A DNA stretch of 19,132 bases, taken from assembly GCA_046048055.1 (NCBI GenBank), contig JBJOGW010000055.1:1-19132 (forward strand), in the 5' to 3' direction. This stretch comes from SYAC01 sp046048055. GTDB taxonomy: Bacteria; Planctomycetota; Phycisphaerae; Phycisphaerales; SM1A02. The notes under the pieces were generated by a model. The model saw nothing but the letters and a program-made list of their open reading frames with translations, was not told the origin of the DNA and did no database searches. Made by a program: the position numbers and the translations under genes. Below, in pieces: positions 1 through 10,333 of the stretch (positions are counted from its first letter, which is position 1; each line of letters starts with the position of its first letter).

Positions 1-936
1 GCGGCCGGTGAACGCCCACTGCACGAAGCCCGCACCAGAGTTGGTGCCCGTGATGGACGGGTCGTTGACGTTGCTGCCCGAGATCGAGCCTAGGTTGGCG
101 TTGTTGGCACCATCGTTGTAACTGACCATGGCACGCAGGTTGTCATTGTTCCAGTTGGCCTGGATGCCCTGGGTCCAACCGGTGTTGAACAGGGCGCTCG
201 CGATCGAACGCTCCACGGCCAGCTGGTACTTGCTGCTCACGAGCCACTCGCGGAGGAACGGGCTCTTGAACTGACCCACCTGGACGCTGAAGCCGTTGCC
301 CAGGTCCTTCTTGATGTAGGCGTTCTCGAGACCGATGCCGCCGGCGAAGTTGTCGCCCTGGCTCACGCCACCGCCGCCCGCGAAGTTGGCGGAGGCCGGA
401 TCGTCGTTCTGGCCGAAGAACTGCTGGTAGGCCAGCGTCACGGCGTACTGCCAGCTGGGATCAACCACGTGGCCGCTGAACTCCAGCTTGGCACGACGCA
501 CTTCGAAGCCGTAAGCGGCCTTCGAAACGCCAGCCTGGTTGAAGGACGTGCCGCCCCCCGTGCTGTTGTTCATGTCACGGTTGCTCAGCCAGTTGTAGGC
601 CCAACGGGTCTGCAGCTGGCCGCCCACGTTCAACTTGAAGTTGCCATCGGGGCTGGCAAGGAAGAAACCCTTGTTCCAGCCGGCGGTGGCCTGAGCGGCC
701 TGCAGGCTGGCGCGGGTGTCGGCGTCCGAGAGGACGTCCTGGACCACGCTGCGGATCTCGGAGGCGCGCTGCTCGGTGAGCCACTTGTCACCGTTCTGGG
801 CCTTCAGCTCGGCGATCTCCTTCTTGAGATCGGCGATCTGGGCCATGGCATCATTGTTCGCCTCGACGGAAGCGGCGAAGGCCGAACCGGCCACCGCAGT
901 ACCCGCGAGGAGACCAACAAACTTCGTCAGACTCAT
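1..936 (-). CDS. Outer-membrane porin, OprO/OprP (phosphate-selective porin) type, C-terminus outside window
   Basis: The frame is open from the ATG at 934-936 to the window edge (312 codons), so the C-terminal barrel is missing. Residues 1-21 form a signal peptide ending in the type-I site AFA|AS. Residues about 28-45 (MAQIADLKKEIAELKAQ) are a short coiled coil. From about residue 84 the sequence becomes alternating beta-strand with aromatic ends (GNFKLNVGGQLQTRWAYN, VRRAKLEFSGHV, GLENAYIKKDLGNGFSVQVG), as in the porin O/P family. It should be secreted and form a trimeric diffusion channel in the outer membrane; anion or phosphate specificity cannot be read from this part. A good ribosome site (AGGAGC about 9 nt upstream) fixes the start. 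Codon choice (AAC, AAG, ACC, GGC) looks like that of a highly expressed gene. Family assignment is fairly firm; substrate is open. Confidence 0.85.
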   Translation of the reverse strand, partial: MSLTKFVGLLAGTAVAGSAFAASVEANNDAMAQIADLKKEIAELKAQNGDKWLTEQRASEIRSVVQDVLSDADTRASLQAAQATAGWNKGFFLASPDGNFKLNVGGQLQTRWAYNWLSNRDMNNSTGGGTSFNQAGVSKAAYGFEVRRAKLEFSGHVVDPSWQYAVTLAYQQFFGQNDDPASANFAGGGGVSQGDNFAGGIGLENAYIKKDLGNGFSVQVGQFKSPFLREWLVSSKYQLAVERSIASALFNTGWTQGIQANWNNDNLRAMVSYNDGANNANLGSISGSNVNDPSITGTNSGAGFVQWAFTGR

Positions 937-1016
937 TGTGATTGCTCCTATCTGAAACTGTTCGGCCGTGACCTTGACCCTTGGTCCGTGCCGTGCGTCA
1001 TCCACCCACCGTCAGC

Positions 1017-1075
1017 GTTGCTGCCCCGACAGGCAGCAACCGGCAGGCGTTCCCTCTATCGGTCCCTCGAGACCG
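1017..1075 (-). promoter_or_regulatory. Two tandem hairpins in the probable 5' leader of the porin mRNA
   Basis: Arms GTTGCTGCC (1017-1025) and GGCAGCAAC (1032-1040) pair perfectly over 9 bp with a 6-nt loop. Arms CGGTC (1060-1064) and GACCG (1071-1075) form a second, 5-bp stem. Both lie between a candidate promoter near 1092-1097 and the porin start, so they would fall in a leader of about 150 nt. No U-run follows either stem on the minus strand, so they do not look like terminators. A stabilising leader, as on other outer-membrane protein mRNAs, or a regulatory RNA element are both possible. Confidence 0.4.
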
Positions 1076-1091
1076 GGAGGTTGAGGGGCAA

Positions 1092-1097
1092 ATGATA
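1092..1097 (-). promoter_or_regulatory. Candidate -10 box of the porin gene (TATCAT)
   Basis: On the minus strand TATCAT lies about 155 nt upstream of the porin ATG. A CTTGCA hexamer sits 16 nt further upstream (TTGCAG with a 15-nt spacer is the alternative reading), acceptable as a weak -35. It is one of the few AT-richer hexamers in the region. Assigned by pattern only. Confidence 0.3.
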
Positions 1098-1168
1098 GCG
1101 GTGACCGGGAATCTGCAAGCGGCTTCGGCCAAAAATCCGCGTTCCTTGGGGTTCTGGATTTGCCCCAG

Positions 1169-1213
1169 CACAAGATGTTGTGACACAAGTCCATGAGATA
1201 CATGAACTTGTGT
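1169..1213 (-). terminator. Overlapping hairpins at the radA 3' end, possible terminator
   Basis: ACACAAGT (1183-1190) and ACTTGTGT (1206-1213) are perfect 8-bp arms. Inside them, after one mismatch, CATG (1192-1195) pairs with CATG (1201-1204) around an AGATA loop. A second small stem, CACAA (1169-1173) with TTGTG (1178-1182), abuts it. The radA stop codon (1214-1216) touches the large stem, which places it correctly for a terminator. There is no T-tract after it on the minus strand, so a processing or decay-blocking stem is an alternative. Confidence 0.4.
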
Positions 1214-2656
1214 TCAGATCGGGCCCTGGGCGGCACTTCGGGACTTTCTGGAGACTGTCGATCCTGCCCCGGGAGACAGCACTTCAAGAACCTGCGAAAT
1301 GTGCTCCACGGGCAGCATCTCGATTTTCGAGCCACCAGGGCGGATTCCTGCCTGGGCCGCCGGGACCGCCAGAACTCGCACGCCCCGCCGTGCTGCGGCC
1401 GCTACGCGTTGCTCCAGATGACTGCATGGCCGGACTTGTCCGGTCAGTCCCACCTCGCCCATGGCCGCGAACGATCCGGGAACCACGCGGCCCAGCCGCG
1501 CCGCCGCCACGGCCAAGGCCACCGCCAGATCGGTGCCGGGCTCCAGCAACTTCACGCCGCCGGCGGCGGACGCGTAGACATCCTGGTCGGCCAGCCGAAG
1601 TCCGCCGTGCTGCTCCAGCACCGCCAGCAGCATGGCCAGACGGTTGGCATCCAGGCCACTGGCCTTGCGCTTGGCACCGCCGAGGATGCCCGTGGAGGTG
1701 AGTGCCTGAACCTCGGCCAGCAGGCAACGCGAGCCGGCCAGTGCCGGAACCGCCACCGAACCGGGCCGCGGGGCCAGGGCGGGATCCGCGGCCAGCGTGC
1801 CTTCATCCACCTGCTGCAGGCCGGTGCCGGTCATCTCGAACAGGCCCACCTCGAACGTGCTGCCGAAGCGGTTCTTGATGGCGCGCACCACGCGGTGCGC
1901 ATGATGGCGGTCGCCCTCGAAGGAGAGGACCACGTCCACCAGATGCTCAAGCAGTCGTGGACCGGCCAGCAGGCCGTCCTTGGTGACGTGGCCCACGATG
2001 GCCACCACGCAGTCGGTGCTCTTGGCCCACGCCACCAGGTCCAGGGCGCATCGCCGAAGCTGACTGGCGCTGCCGGGCACGGCGTCCACGTCGACGCGAT
2101 GCACCAGCTGGATGGAGTCCACCACCAGCACTGCCGGGCGCACGCGACGGGCCTGTTCCAGCAGCCGTGCCAGATTGGTCTCGGCCAGCACCCACAGGTT
2201 CTCCTGCCGCGTGCCCGGCGCATCACCAGCCAGCCGATCCGCACGAAGCCGGACCTGGTGGGCACTCTCCTCGCTGCTGGCGTACAGAACGGTGGTGCCG
2301 CGATCCGCCAGGTGCGCCAGCGCCTGCAGAAGCAGCGTGCTCTTGCCGATGCCCGGATCACCGCCCAGCAGCACGGCACTGCCCGGAACGAAGCCGCCCC
2401 CGAGCACGCGGTCGAACTCGGCCACGCCCGTGGGAAGACGTGGCACCAGCGCCGCCTGCACCTGACCCAGCGGCTCCGCCACCGATGCGGTCACGTTCTC
2501 CGCGCCATCACCCACGCTCACCGCACCCGGCGCGGCCTTGGCCTCGACGAAGCGCTCCAGCGCGTCCCACGCTCCGCAGTCCGGACACTTGCCCATCCAC
2601 TTGGGATGCACGGCCCCGCACTGGCCGCAGAGGTACTGGGTGCGAGCCTTGGCCAT
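1214..2656 (-). CDS. radA: DNA repair protein RadA (Sms)
   Basis: RadA is a RecA-like DnaB-type helicase that promotes branch migration of recombination intermediates. The 480 residues show the full family architecture: an N-terminal C4 zinc finger (C10, C13, C24, C27), Walker A GGDPGIGKST at 98-107, Walker B VLVVDSIQ at 176-183, the RadA-specific KNRFG motif at 261-265, and a C-terminal Lon-protease-like domain from about 300 onward (LVEVQALTS-like LAEVQALTS, DVYASAAGG). Length is normal for the family. The start is supported by the N-terminus MAKARTQYLC, which begins right before the zinc finger. A TAGGAT box ends 6 nt before the ATG and there is no Shine-Dalgarno sequence. It is a single-gene unit, divergent from the small gene at 2927. 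Confidence 0.97.
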   Translation of the reverse strand: MAKARTQYLCGQCGAVHPKWMGKCPDCGAWDALERFVEAKAAPGAVSVGDGAENVTASVAEPLGQVQAALVPRLPTGVAEFDRVLGGGFVPGSAVLLGGDPGIGKSTLLLQALAHLADRGTTVLYASSEESAHQVRLRADRLAGDAPGTRQENLWVLAETNLARLLEQARRVRPAVLVVDSIQLVHRVDVDAVPGSASQLRRCALDLVAWAKSTDCVVAIVGHVTKDGLLAGPRLLEHLVDVVLSFEGDRHHAHRVVRAIKNRFGSTFEVGLFEMTGTGLQQVDEGTLAADPALAPRPGSVAVPALAGSRCLLAEVQALTSTGILGGAKRKASGLDANRLAMLLAVLEQHGGLRLADQDVYASAAGGVKLLEPGTDLAVALAVAAARLGRVVPGSFAAMGEVGLTGQVRPCSHLEQRVAAAARRGVRVLAVPAAQAGIRPGGSKIEMLPVEHISQVLEVLSPGAGSTVSRKSRSAAQGPI

Positions 2657-2662
2657 GAAGTG

Positions 2663-2668
2663 ATCCTA
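2663..2668 (-). promoter_or_regulatory. -10 box TAGGAT 6 nt before the radA start (leaderless type)
   Basis: TAGGAT on the minus strand is separated from the radA ATG by six bases (CACTTC). A -10 box here would place the transcription start at or within a base or two of the ATG. The same TANNNT geometry recurs at several other genes in the window. No convincing -35 hexamer is visible. Confidence 0.5.
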
Positions 2669-2801
2669 AGTGGACAAGCGGTCACATCCGGGACACAAGG
2701 CTGAAATTCCAGTGGTCGGCACCCGCCGGCACGCTCCCTGGAACAGGTGACGCCGGTCGAGTCGGAGGATTCGATCGGCGCCACGCGAGATGACGGGTGA
2801 G

Positions 2802-2818
2802 GCACCTGAATCAGGTGC
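2802..2818. promoter_or_regulatory. 17-bp palindrome GCACCTGAATCAGGTGC, operator-like
   Basis: Perfect 7-bp arms around AAT, lying in the roughly 270-bp divergent region between radA and the small gene at 2927. Its size and symmetry suit a dimeric repressor site. It could also form a hairpin, but it is not at a gene end. The rest of 2657-2926 shows nothing else I can name. Confidence 0.3.
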
Positions 2819-2913
2819 GATGCGTGGGAATGTAGTGCATGGGCGCCGCGACGCAAGTGCCGGTACGCAGTTTCACGCGCGGCACATCGAACCTGGACCG
2901 TGCCGCGTGACCC

Positions 2914-2919
2914 TACGAT
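2914..2919 (+). promoter_or_regulatory. -10 box TACGAT 7 nt before a GTG start
   Basis: TACGAT is followed by seven bases and then GTG at 2927-2929, the same layout as at manC, zwf and apaG. This is the main reason for preferring the GTG start of the small gene over the ATG at 2918, which would lie inside the box. Confidence 0.4.
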
Positions 2920-2926
2920 GCGTGTT

Positions 2927-3142
2927 GTGCGAGCGGTTCTTGCCACCATGGATGCCCTCTGGCAGCTGGTCAGGCTGGCGATGGTCACGCGCGGCAAGTT
3001 GCGTGGCCGCTACTGGACATGGCGGCACGAGACGGCGTTCGGCACGGATCCATCGTGCATGCCGGGGTTCGCCGAGCGCGTGGGCGCTGTGCTGCGATTC
3101 GGCCACTGGGTTGGCCGCATGCGGCGACTGCACCGCGGTTGA
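2927..3142 (+). CDS. Small basic Trp-rich protein of unknown function
   Basis: Encodes 71 residues from GTG 2927; ATG 2918 or ATG 2900 would add 3 or 9 residues. I do not recognise a named family, but the composition looks like a real protein: an N-terminal hydrophobic helix (VLATMDALWQLVRLAMV), a basic middle with GRYWTWRHETAFG, and a helical C-terminal GAVLRFGHWVGRMRRL. Six Arg/Lys-flanked aromatics suggest a membrane-surface or nucleic-acid-associated helical protein; this is inference. Third codon positions are strongly G/C, as in neighbours. A leaderless-type -10 box precedes it and a GC-rich hairpin follows its stop, so it has the frame of a complete transcription unit, divergent from radA and convergent with nuoH. 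Confidence 0.5.
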   Translation: MRAVLATMDALWQLVRLAMVTRGKLRGRYWTWRHETAFGTDPSCMPGFAERVGAVLRFGHWVGRMRRLHRG

Positions 3143-3162
3143 GGTGCAGGCGGCGTTGCCCG

Positions 3163-3179
3163 GGCGGGGTTCGCCCGCC
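3163..3179. terminator. GC-rich hairpin between convergent genes, possible bidirectional terminator
   Basis: GGCGGG (3163-3168) pairs with CCCGCC (3174-3179) around a GTTCG loop. It sits 20 bases after the stop of the small plus-strand gene and 13 bases after the nuoH stop on the other strand. There is no T-run, as is common in very GC-rich genomes. Confidence 0.45.
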
Positions 3180-3192
3180 GCCCACCCGCGGT

Positions 3193-4539
3193 TCAGTGGA
3201 TGCTGAGCGGGCCCTGACGTCGATCCGGAATCGCCGAATCGTCGAGCGCCACCGGATGGCGGCTCACGCGGCCGGCACCCTCGACCACCGGACTGAACCG
3301 GCTGCCGATCATGCCGATGCGGTGATTGGGGTTGGACTGCCGCGGCAGCATGGGTCCGAGCACCCACACCATGGCGACGCAGAGCAGCGATCCGGCCCAG
3401 ATCTGCCCGCTCCAGCCCAGATACTGGAACACGGCGGTGATGAGCAGCATGACCAGTGCGGTGGGAATCATGCCTTCCCAGGCCAGGCGCATGAGCTGGT
3501 CAAAGCGGAACCGTGGCAGCGTCCATCGAATGGCCATGCCCAGGGCCACGATCAGCCCGGTCTTGCCCAGCATCACGCCGCACTGGGCCAGCACCAGCAG
3601 CGGGCCGCCCTGCATGGGCATGTCGGGCCCGGTGCCGAAGGGATTCAGGCTCCAGCCACCCAGGAACAGCAGGCTGAAGAACGCGGCGCCCGTGATCATG
3701 TGGAAGTACTCCGCCAGAAAGAACATGGCGAAGCGCATGCTGCTGTACTCGGTGTGGTAGCCGCCAACCAGTTCGCTTTCGGCCTCGGCCAGGTCGAATG
3801 GCGCGCGGTTGGATTCGGCCAGCATGCAGGTGTAGAACAGGATCGCCGCCACCGGCTGCTGCAGCAGCATCCACGCGCCTTGGCCGTGGGTCTGGGCGCC
3901 GATGATGCCGTAGGGATCCAGCGTGCCCGCGGTGAGGATCACGCACAGCAGCGCCAGGCCCATGGGAATCTCGTAGCTGATCATCTGGGCGCTGGCCCGC
4001 ATGCCGCCCAGAAAGCTGAACTTGCTGTTGCTGGCCCAGCCGCCCAGGGCCACGCCGTACACGCCCAGGCTGGCCACGGCGAGCAGGTAGATCATGCCCA
4101 CGTTCACGCTGGCGCCGGTGAAACGCACGGTGACGCCCTCCACGCCCAGCGTCTGGGCCAGTCCGAACGGAATCTGCGAAAGCTCCAGCACGCCGCCCCA
4201 CGGCACGATCACGAAGGCCAGCATGGCCGGGATCAGGATGAAGGAGGGCGCCAGCATGAACAGCGCCTTCTCCACGCCGCGCGGGGTGAACTCCTCCTTC
4301 ATCAGGAACTTCAGGCCGTCGGCGATGGGCTGCAGCAGGCCGGCCGGACCCACGCGGTTGGGCCCCACGCGATCCTGCATCCAGGCGCTGAGCTTGCGCT
4401 CGAGCATGATGGCGTAGGCACAACTGACCAGAATCACGTGGATCATGATCAGGATCACCGCCACGCTGGTCACCAGCTGGCAGAAGGCGGGGGTGGGAGC
4501 CACCCAGTCCGGCAGGTAGGCAAGCAGGTCCTGGCCCAT
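3193..4539 (-). CDS. nuoH: NADH-quinone oxidoreductase subunit H (complex I)
   Basis: NuoH is the membrane subunit that joins the peripheral arm to the proton-pumping arm of complex I and forms part of the quinone cavity. The 448-residue protein has the conserved first cytoplasmic loop ERKLSAWMQDRVGPNRVGP (47-65) and the quinone-site loop ESNRAPFDLAEAESELVGGY (242-261) followed by HTEYSSMRF, plus about eight hydrophobic membrane segments. Length is somewhat above the usual 320-430; the extra is a polar C-terminal tail of about 50 residues after the last membrane helix. No other nuo gene is in the window: carB lies 54 bases upstream and the next gene downstream faces it. TAGAAT ends 9 nt before the ATG and no Shine-Dalgarno is seen. 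Confidence 0.96.
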   Translation of the reverse strand: MGQDLLAYLPDWVAPTPAFCQLVTSVAVILIMIHVILVSCAYAIMLERKLSAWMQDRVGPNRVGPAGLLQPIADGLKFLMKEEFTPRGVEKALFMLAPSFILIPAMLAFVIVPWGGVLELSQIPFGLAQTLGVEGVTVRFTGASVNVGMIYLLAVASLGVYGVALGGWASNSKFSFLGGMRASAQMISYEIPMGLALLCVILTAGTLDPYGIIGAQTHGQGAWMLLQQPVAAILFYTCMLAESNRAPFDLAEAESELVGGYHTEYSSMRFAMFFLAEYFHMITGAAFFSLLFLGGWSLNPFGTGPDMPMQGGPLLVLAQCGVMLGKTGLIVALGMAIRWTLPRFRFDQLMRLAWEGMIPTALVMLLITAVFQYLGWSGQIWAGSLLCVAMVWVLGPMLPRQSNPNHRIGMIGSRFSPVVEGAGRVSRHPVALDDSAIPDRRQGPLSIH

Positions 4540-4548
4540 GGGGCAGGC

Positions 4549-4554
4549 ATTCTA
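4549..4554 (-). promoter_or_regulatory. -10 box TAGAAT 9 nt before the nuoH start
   Basis: TAGAAT on the minus strand lies in the 54-bp gap between carB and nuoH. It is close to the consensus TATAAT and would give a leader of only a few bases. It suggests nuoH has its own promoter instead of depending on carB read-through. Confidence 0.45.
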
Positions 4555-4593
4555 GGGGTGCGGCATGGGAGCGGTCACCGGGCCGGCGAGGGG

Positions 4594-8052
<3,459 letters not shown>

Positions 8053-8101
8053 GGGGCTTCGTCGGCGCGTGACCCGGCGCGGGCTCGGCGCAAACGGTCG
8101 G

Positions 8102-8107
8102 AGTGTA
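8102..8107 (-). promoter_or_regulatory. Candidate -10 box TACACT upstream of carB
   Basis: TACACT on the minus strand ends 49 nt before the carB ATG, predicting a GC-rich leader of about 40 nt. It lies 13 bp from the oppositely directed ruvA box (8121-8126), so carB and ruvA promoters would be back to back. Confidence 0.3.
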
Positions 8108-8120
8108 GCGGCAGCCCGTG

Positions 8121-8126
8121 TAGATT
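8121..8126 (+). promoter_or_regulatory. Extended -10 box TGTAGATT, 8 nt before the ruvA GTG
   Basis: TAGATT preceded by TG (extended -10) ends eight bases before the GTG chosen as ruvA start. No Shine-Dalgarno exists in that gap, so the transcript would be essentially leaderless. Confidence 0.5.
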
Positions 8127-8134
8127 TGGAATGC

Positions 8135-8779
8135 GTGATCGCCTCGATCGAAGGAGAACTGCTTGCGGCCCAGGACGGCGTGGCCTTGCTGCGCGTGGGC
8201 GCGATGACCTACGAAGTGCTGGTTCCGGCGGCCGATGCCGTGACGCTGGCGGGGCAACGCGGGGCCACGGTGCGTTTCGTCACCCTGCACTACCTGGAGA
8301 GCCAGGGCCAGGGCAGCAGCTTCTGGCCCCGGCTGATCGGCTTCCAGAGTCACGGGGATCGCGCTTTCTTCCAACTCTTCACCACGGTCAAGGGGATCGG
8401 GGCGCGTCGGGCGCTGCGAGCGCTGCAGGCTCCGTTCGCCGAGGTGGCCGCGGCCATCGCCCGCAAGGATGCCAAGGCCCTCACGGCCCTGCCGGAGATC
8501 GGCAAGAAGATGGCGGAGACCATCGTGGTGGAGCTCAAGGACAAGGTGGCCACATTCACGGTTGAAGGCGGCGAGGGTGCCGGGACGCCGGCGGGGGTCC
8601 CGGCCATGGGCGCCGCCTTCGATGGCGCCGCGGGTGATGCGGTGATCGTGCTGGTGCAGCTGGGCGAGCCACGTCCGCTGGCGGAGCGCCTGATCGAGCG
8701 GGCCCTGCAGGTGGAGGGCGCCAAGGCCGCGGCCGAGGTGCTGGTGGCGGCGGCGCTGCGGCTGCGCGGGCAGGTGTGA
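8135..8779 (+). CDS. ruvA: Holliday junction branch-migration protein RuvA
   Basis: RuvA tetramers bind four-way junctions and load the RuvB motor. From GTG 8135 the protein has 214 residues (family about 190-205). It begins with the typical OB-fold start MIASIEGELL and carries two helix-hairpin-helix motifs, TVKGIGARRAL (84-94) and LPEIGKKMAETI (119-130). These are followed by VVELKDKV, an Ala/Gly-rich linker and a small C-terminal helical domain (LVQLGEPRPLAERLIERAL) that would contact RuvB. The frame runs upstream to 7994, but that part is antisense to carB; the GTG gives the normal RuvA N-terminus. ruvB and ruvC are not in the window. Confidence 0.95.
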   Translation: MIASIEGELLAAQDGVALLRVGAMTYEVLVPAADAVTLAGQRGATVRFVTLHYLESQGQGSSFWPRLIGFQSHGDRAFFQLFTTVKGIGARRALRALQAPFAEVAAAIARKDAKALTALPEIGKKMAETIVVELKDKVATFTVEGGEGAGTPAGVPAMGAAFDGAAGDAVIVLVQLGEPRPLAERLIERALQVEGAKAAAEVLVAAALRLRGQV

Positions 8780-8818
8780 GCGGAACAAGGGTGGCAAGGA
8801 CCGTCCGCATCCTTGCCC

Positions 8819-8824
8819 TACATT
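8819..8824 (+). promoter_or_regulatory. -10 box TACATT 7 nt before the manC ATG
   Basis: TACATT lies in the 52-bp gap after ruvA. Its spacing to the ATG (seven bases, no Shine-Dalgarno) matches the leaderless pattern seen at other genes here and argues that manC-ruvX is transcribed from its own promoter. Confidence 0.5.
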
Positions 8825-8831
8825 GGACCTC

Positions 8832-9911
8832 ATGCGCTACGCGATGATCATGGCTGGCGGAAGCGGCACGCGGCTCTGGCCCATGAGCCGCAGGGCCATG
8901 CCCAAGCAGTTGCTGCCGTTCATCGGTGGTCGAAGCCTGCTGCAGATCGCCGGCGAGCGTCTGGAAGGCGTGGTGCCGCCGGATCGAAGGCTGGTGTGCG
9001 CGGCCGAGGGCTACCGGGAGCGCGTGATGCAGGCGGTGCCCGCGCTGCGACCGGAGAACTGGCTTGGCGAGCCGACCGGCCGTGACACGCTCAACGCGGT
9101 GGGGTTTGCGGCGGCTGTGCTGGCCCGGCGCGATCCCGATGCCGTGTTCGCGGTGCTCACCAGCGACCACATCATCACCCCGCAGGATGTTTTCGCCGCT
9201 CGGCTTGCCGAGGGCTTCCGGCTGGTGGAGTCGGATCCCACGCGGTTCGTCACTTTCGGCATCACGCCCACCTTCCCCGCCACAGGCTACGGGTATGTGG
9301 AGCGGGGCGAGGCAATCGAGGGATTCGATCAGTGCTTCCGGGCGAGGCGCTTCGTGGAGAAGCCGGACCGCGCCCGCGCCGAGCAGTACCTCGCCGCCGG
9401 CACCTTCAGCTGGAACAGCGGCATGTTCGTGTTCCACGCGGCCCGGTGCCTGGAGGCGATCGGCTGGTACAAGCCCGAGAGCGCCGCCGGGCTCCGGCGC
9501 ATCGCCGACGCGTGGGACACGCCCGGGCGCGCCGCCACCGTGGCCGAGGTCTATCCCACGCTTCCCCGGATCAGCGTGGACTACGCGTTGATGGAACCGG
9601 CCAGCCAGGATGCTCGTCGAAGCATCGCCGTGGTGCCCATGCAGGTGCAGTGGAAGGATGTCGGCAGCTGGCCCACCTGGGGCGAGACGCTGCAGGCGGA
9701 TGCCGATGGCAACCGGGGCAATGCCCACACACAGCACCTGCAATCGACGGGCGTGGTGGTGGCCAGCGATGACCCGGCACACCTGGTCAGCGTGATCGGG
9801 CTGGAGAACGTGATCGTGGTGCACACCGCCGATGCCACGCTGGTGTGCCGCGCGGACATGGCGGAGCGGGTGAAGGAGATCGCGGGGGCGGTGCCCCCCG
9901 AACGGCAGTGA
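8832..9911 (+). CDS. manC: Mannose-1-phosphate guanylyltransferase (GDP-mannose pyrophosphorylase)
   Basis: Converts mannose 1-phosphate and GTP to GDP-mannose, the donor for mannosyl and fucosyl groups in surface glycans. The 359 residues hold the nucleotidyltransferase signature GGSGTRLWPMSR (9-20) with Lys25 in PKQLLPF, the metal-site Asp in LTSDHII (112), FVEKPD (174-179) and WNSGMF (194-199), and DVGSWPTW near the end. There is no C-terminal phosphomannose isomerase domain, so it is the short, single-function form. ATG 8832 is chosen because it gives the standard MRYAMIMAGGSGTR start; a TTG nine bases earlier is possible but would fall in the -10 box. Downstream ruvX overlaps by four bases. 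No other sugar-nucleotide genes are adjacent. Confidence 0.93.
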   Translation: MRYAMIMAGGSGTRLWPMSRRAMPKQLLPFIGGRSLLQIAGERLEGVVPPDRRLVCAAEGYRERVMQAVPALRPENWLGEPTGRDTLNAVGFAAAVLARRDPDAVFAVLTSDHIITPQDVFAARLAEGFRLVESDPTRFVTFGITPTFPATGYGYVERGEAIEGFDQCFRARRFVEKPDRARAEQYLAAGTFSWNSGMFVFHAARCLEAIGWYKPESAAGLRRIADAWDTPGRAATVAEVYPTLPRISVDYALMEPASQDARRSIAVVPMQVQWKDVGSWPTWGETLQADADGNRGNAHTQHLQSTGVVVASDDPAHLVSVIGLENVIVVHTADATLVCRADMAERVKEIAGAVPPERQ

Positions 9912-10333
9912 CCGCGTCGGTGCGGCGATTTCTGGCGGTGGATGTGGGCGGACAGCGCACGGGCCTGGCGGTCGGTGACACGCTCACGCGCCTGGCCATG
10001 CCGGTGGGGGTGCTGCATCTCCCCAAGGGGCCGACGCTGATGGATGCGCTCGTGAAGGCCGTGCGCGAGCACGCACCCGATGCGATTGTGGTCGGGCTTC
10101 CGCTGAACATGGACGGCTCCGAAGGCGGTTCGGCCAGGGAGGCGCGAGCGTTCGCCCTGGAGTTGCAGTCACGAACCGGACTGGACGTGCACCTGCAGGA
10201 TGAACGCCTGACCACCTTCGACGCAGACCAGCGCATGGCGCGCAGCGGGCGCACGCACGGCGAGAAAAAGGCCTTGCGGGATGCGCTCGCGGCAGCGGCG
10301 TTGCTGGAGGACTTCCTCCGCCGTCCGATATAA
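9908..10333 (+). CDS. ruvX: Putative pre-16S rRNA nuclease / Holliday junction resolvase-like YqgF (RuvX)
   Basis: YqgF/RuvX proteins are RNase H-fold nucleases implicated in maturing the 16S rRNA 5' end. The 141 residues match the usual length and show the family motifs: FLAVDVGGQRTGLAVGD at the N-terminus with the first metal Asp, VVGLPLNMDGSEG (61-73), DERLTT (98-103) and the C-terminal Asp in KKALRDALAAAALLEDFL. The GTG at 9908 overlaps the manC stop as GTGA, indicating translational coupling; a GTG at 9920 is an alternative. Its TAA stop (10331-10333) lies at the left boundary of the inverted-repeat element, so the last two or three residues may have been replaced by the element. Confidence 0.92.
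   Translation: MTASVRRFLAVDVGGQRTGLAVGDTLTRLAMPVGVLHLPKGPTLMDALVKAVREHAPDAIVVGLPLNMDGSEGGSAREARAFALELQSRTGLDVHLQDERLTTFDADQRMARSGRTHGEKKALRDALAAAALLEDFLRRPI

Noticed and set aside
1193..2704. Open plus-strand frame of 503 codons
   Set aside because: Antisense to radA; the radA frame has every family motif.
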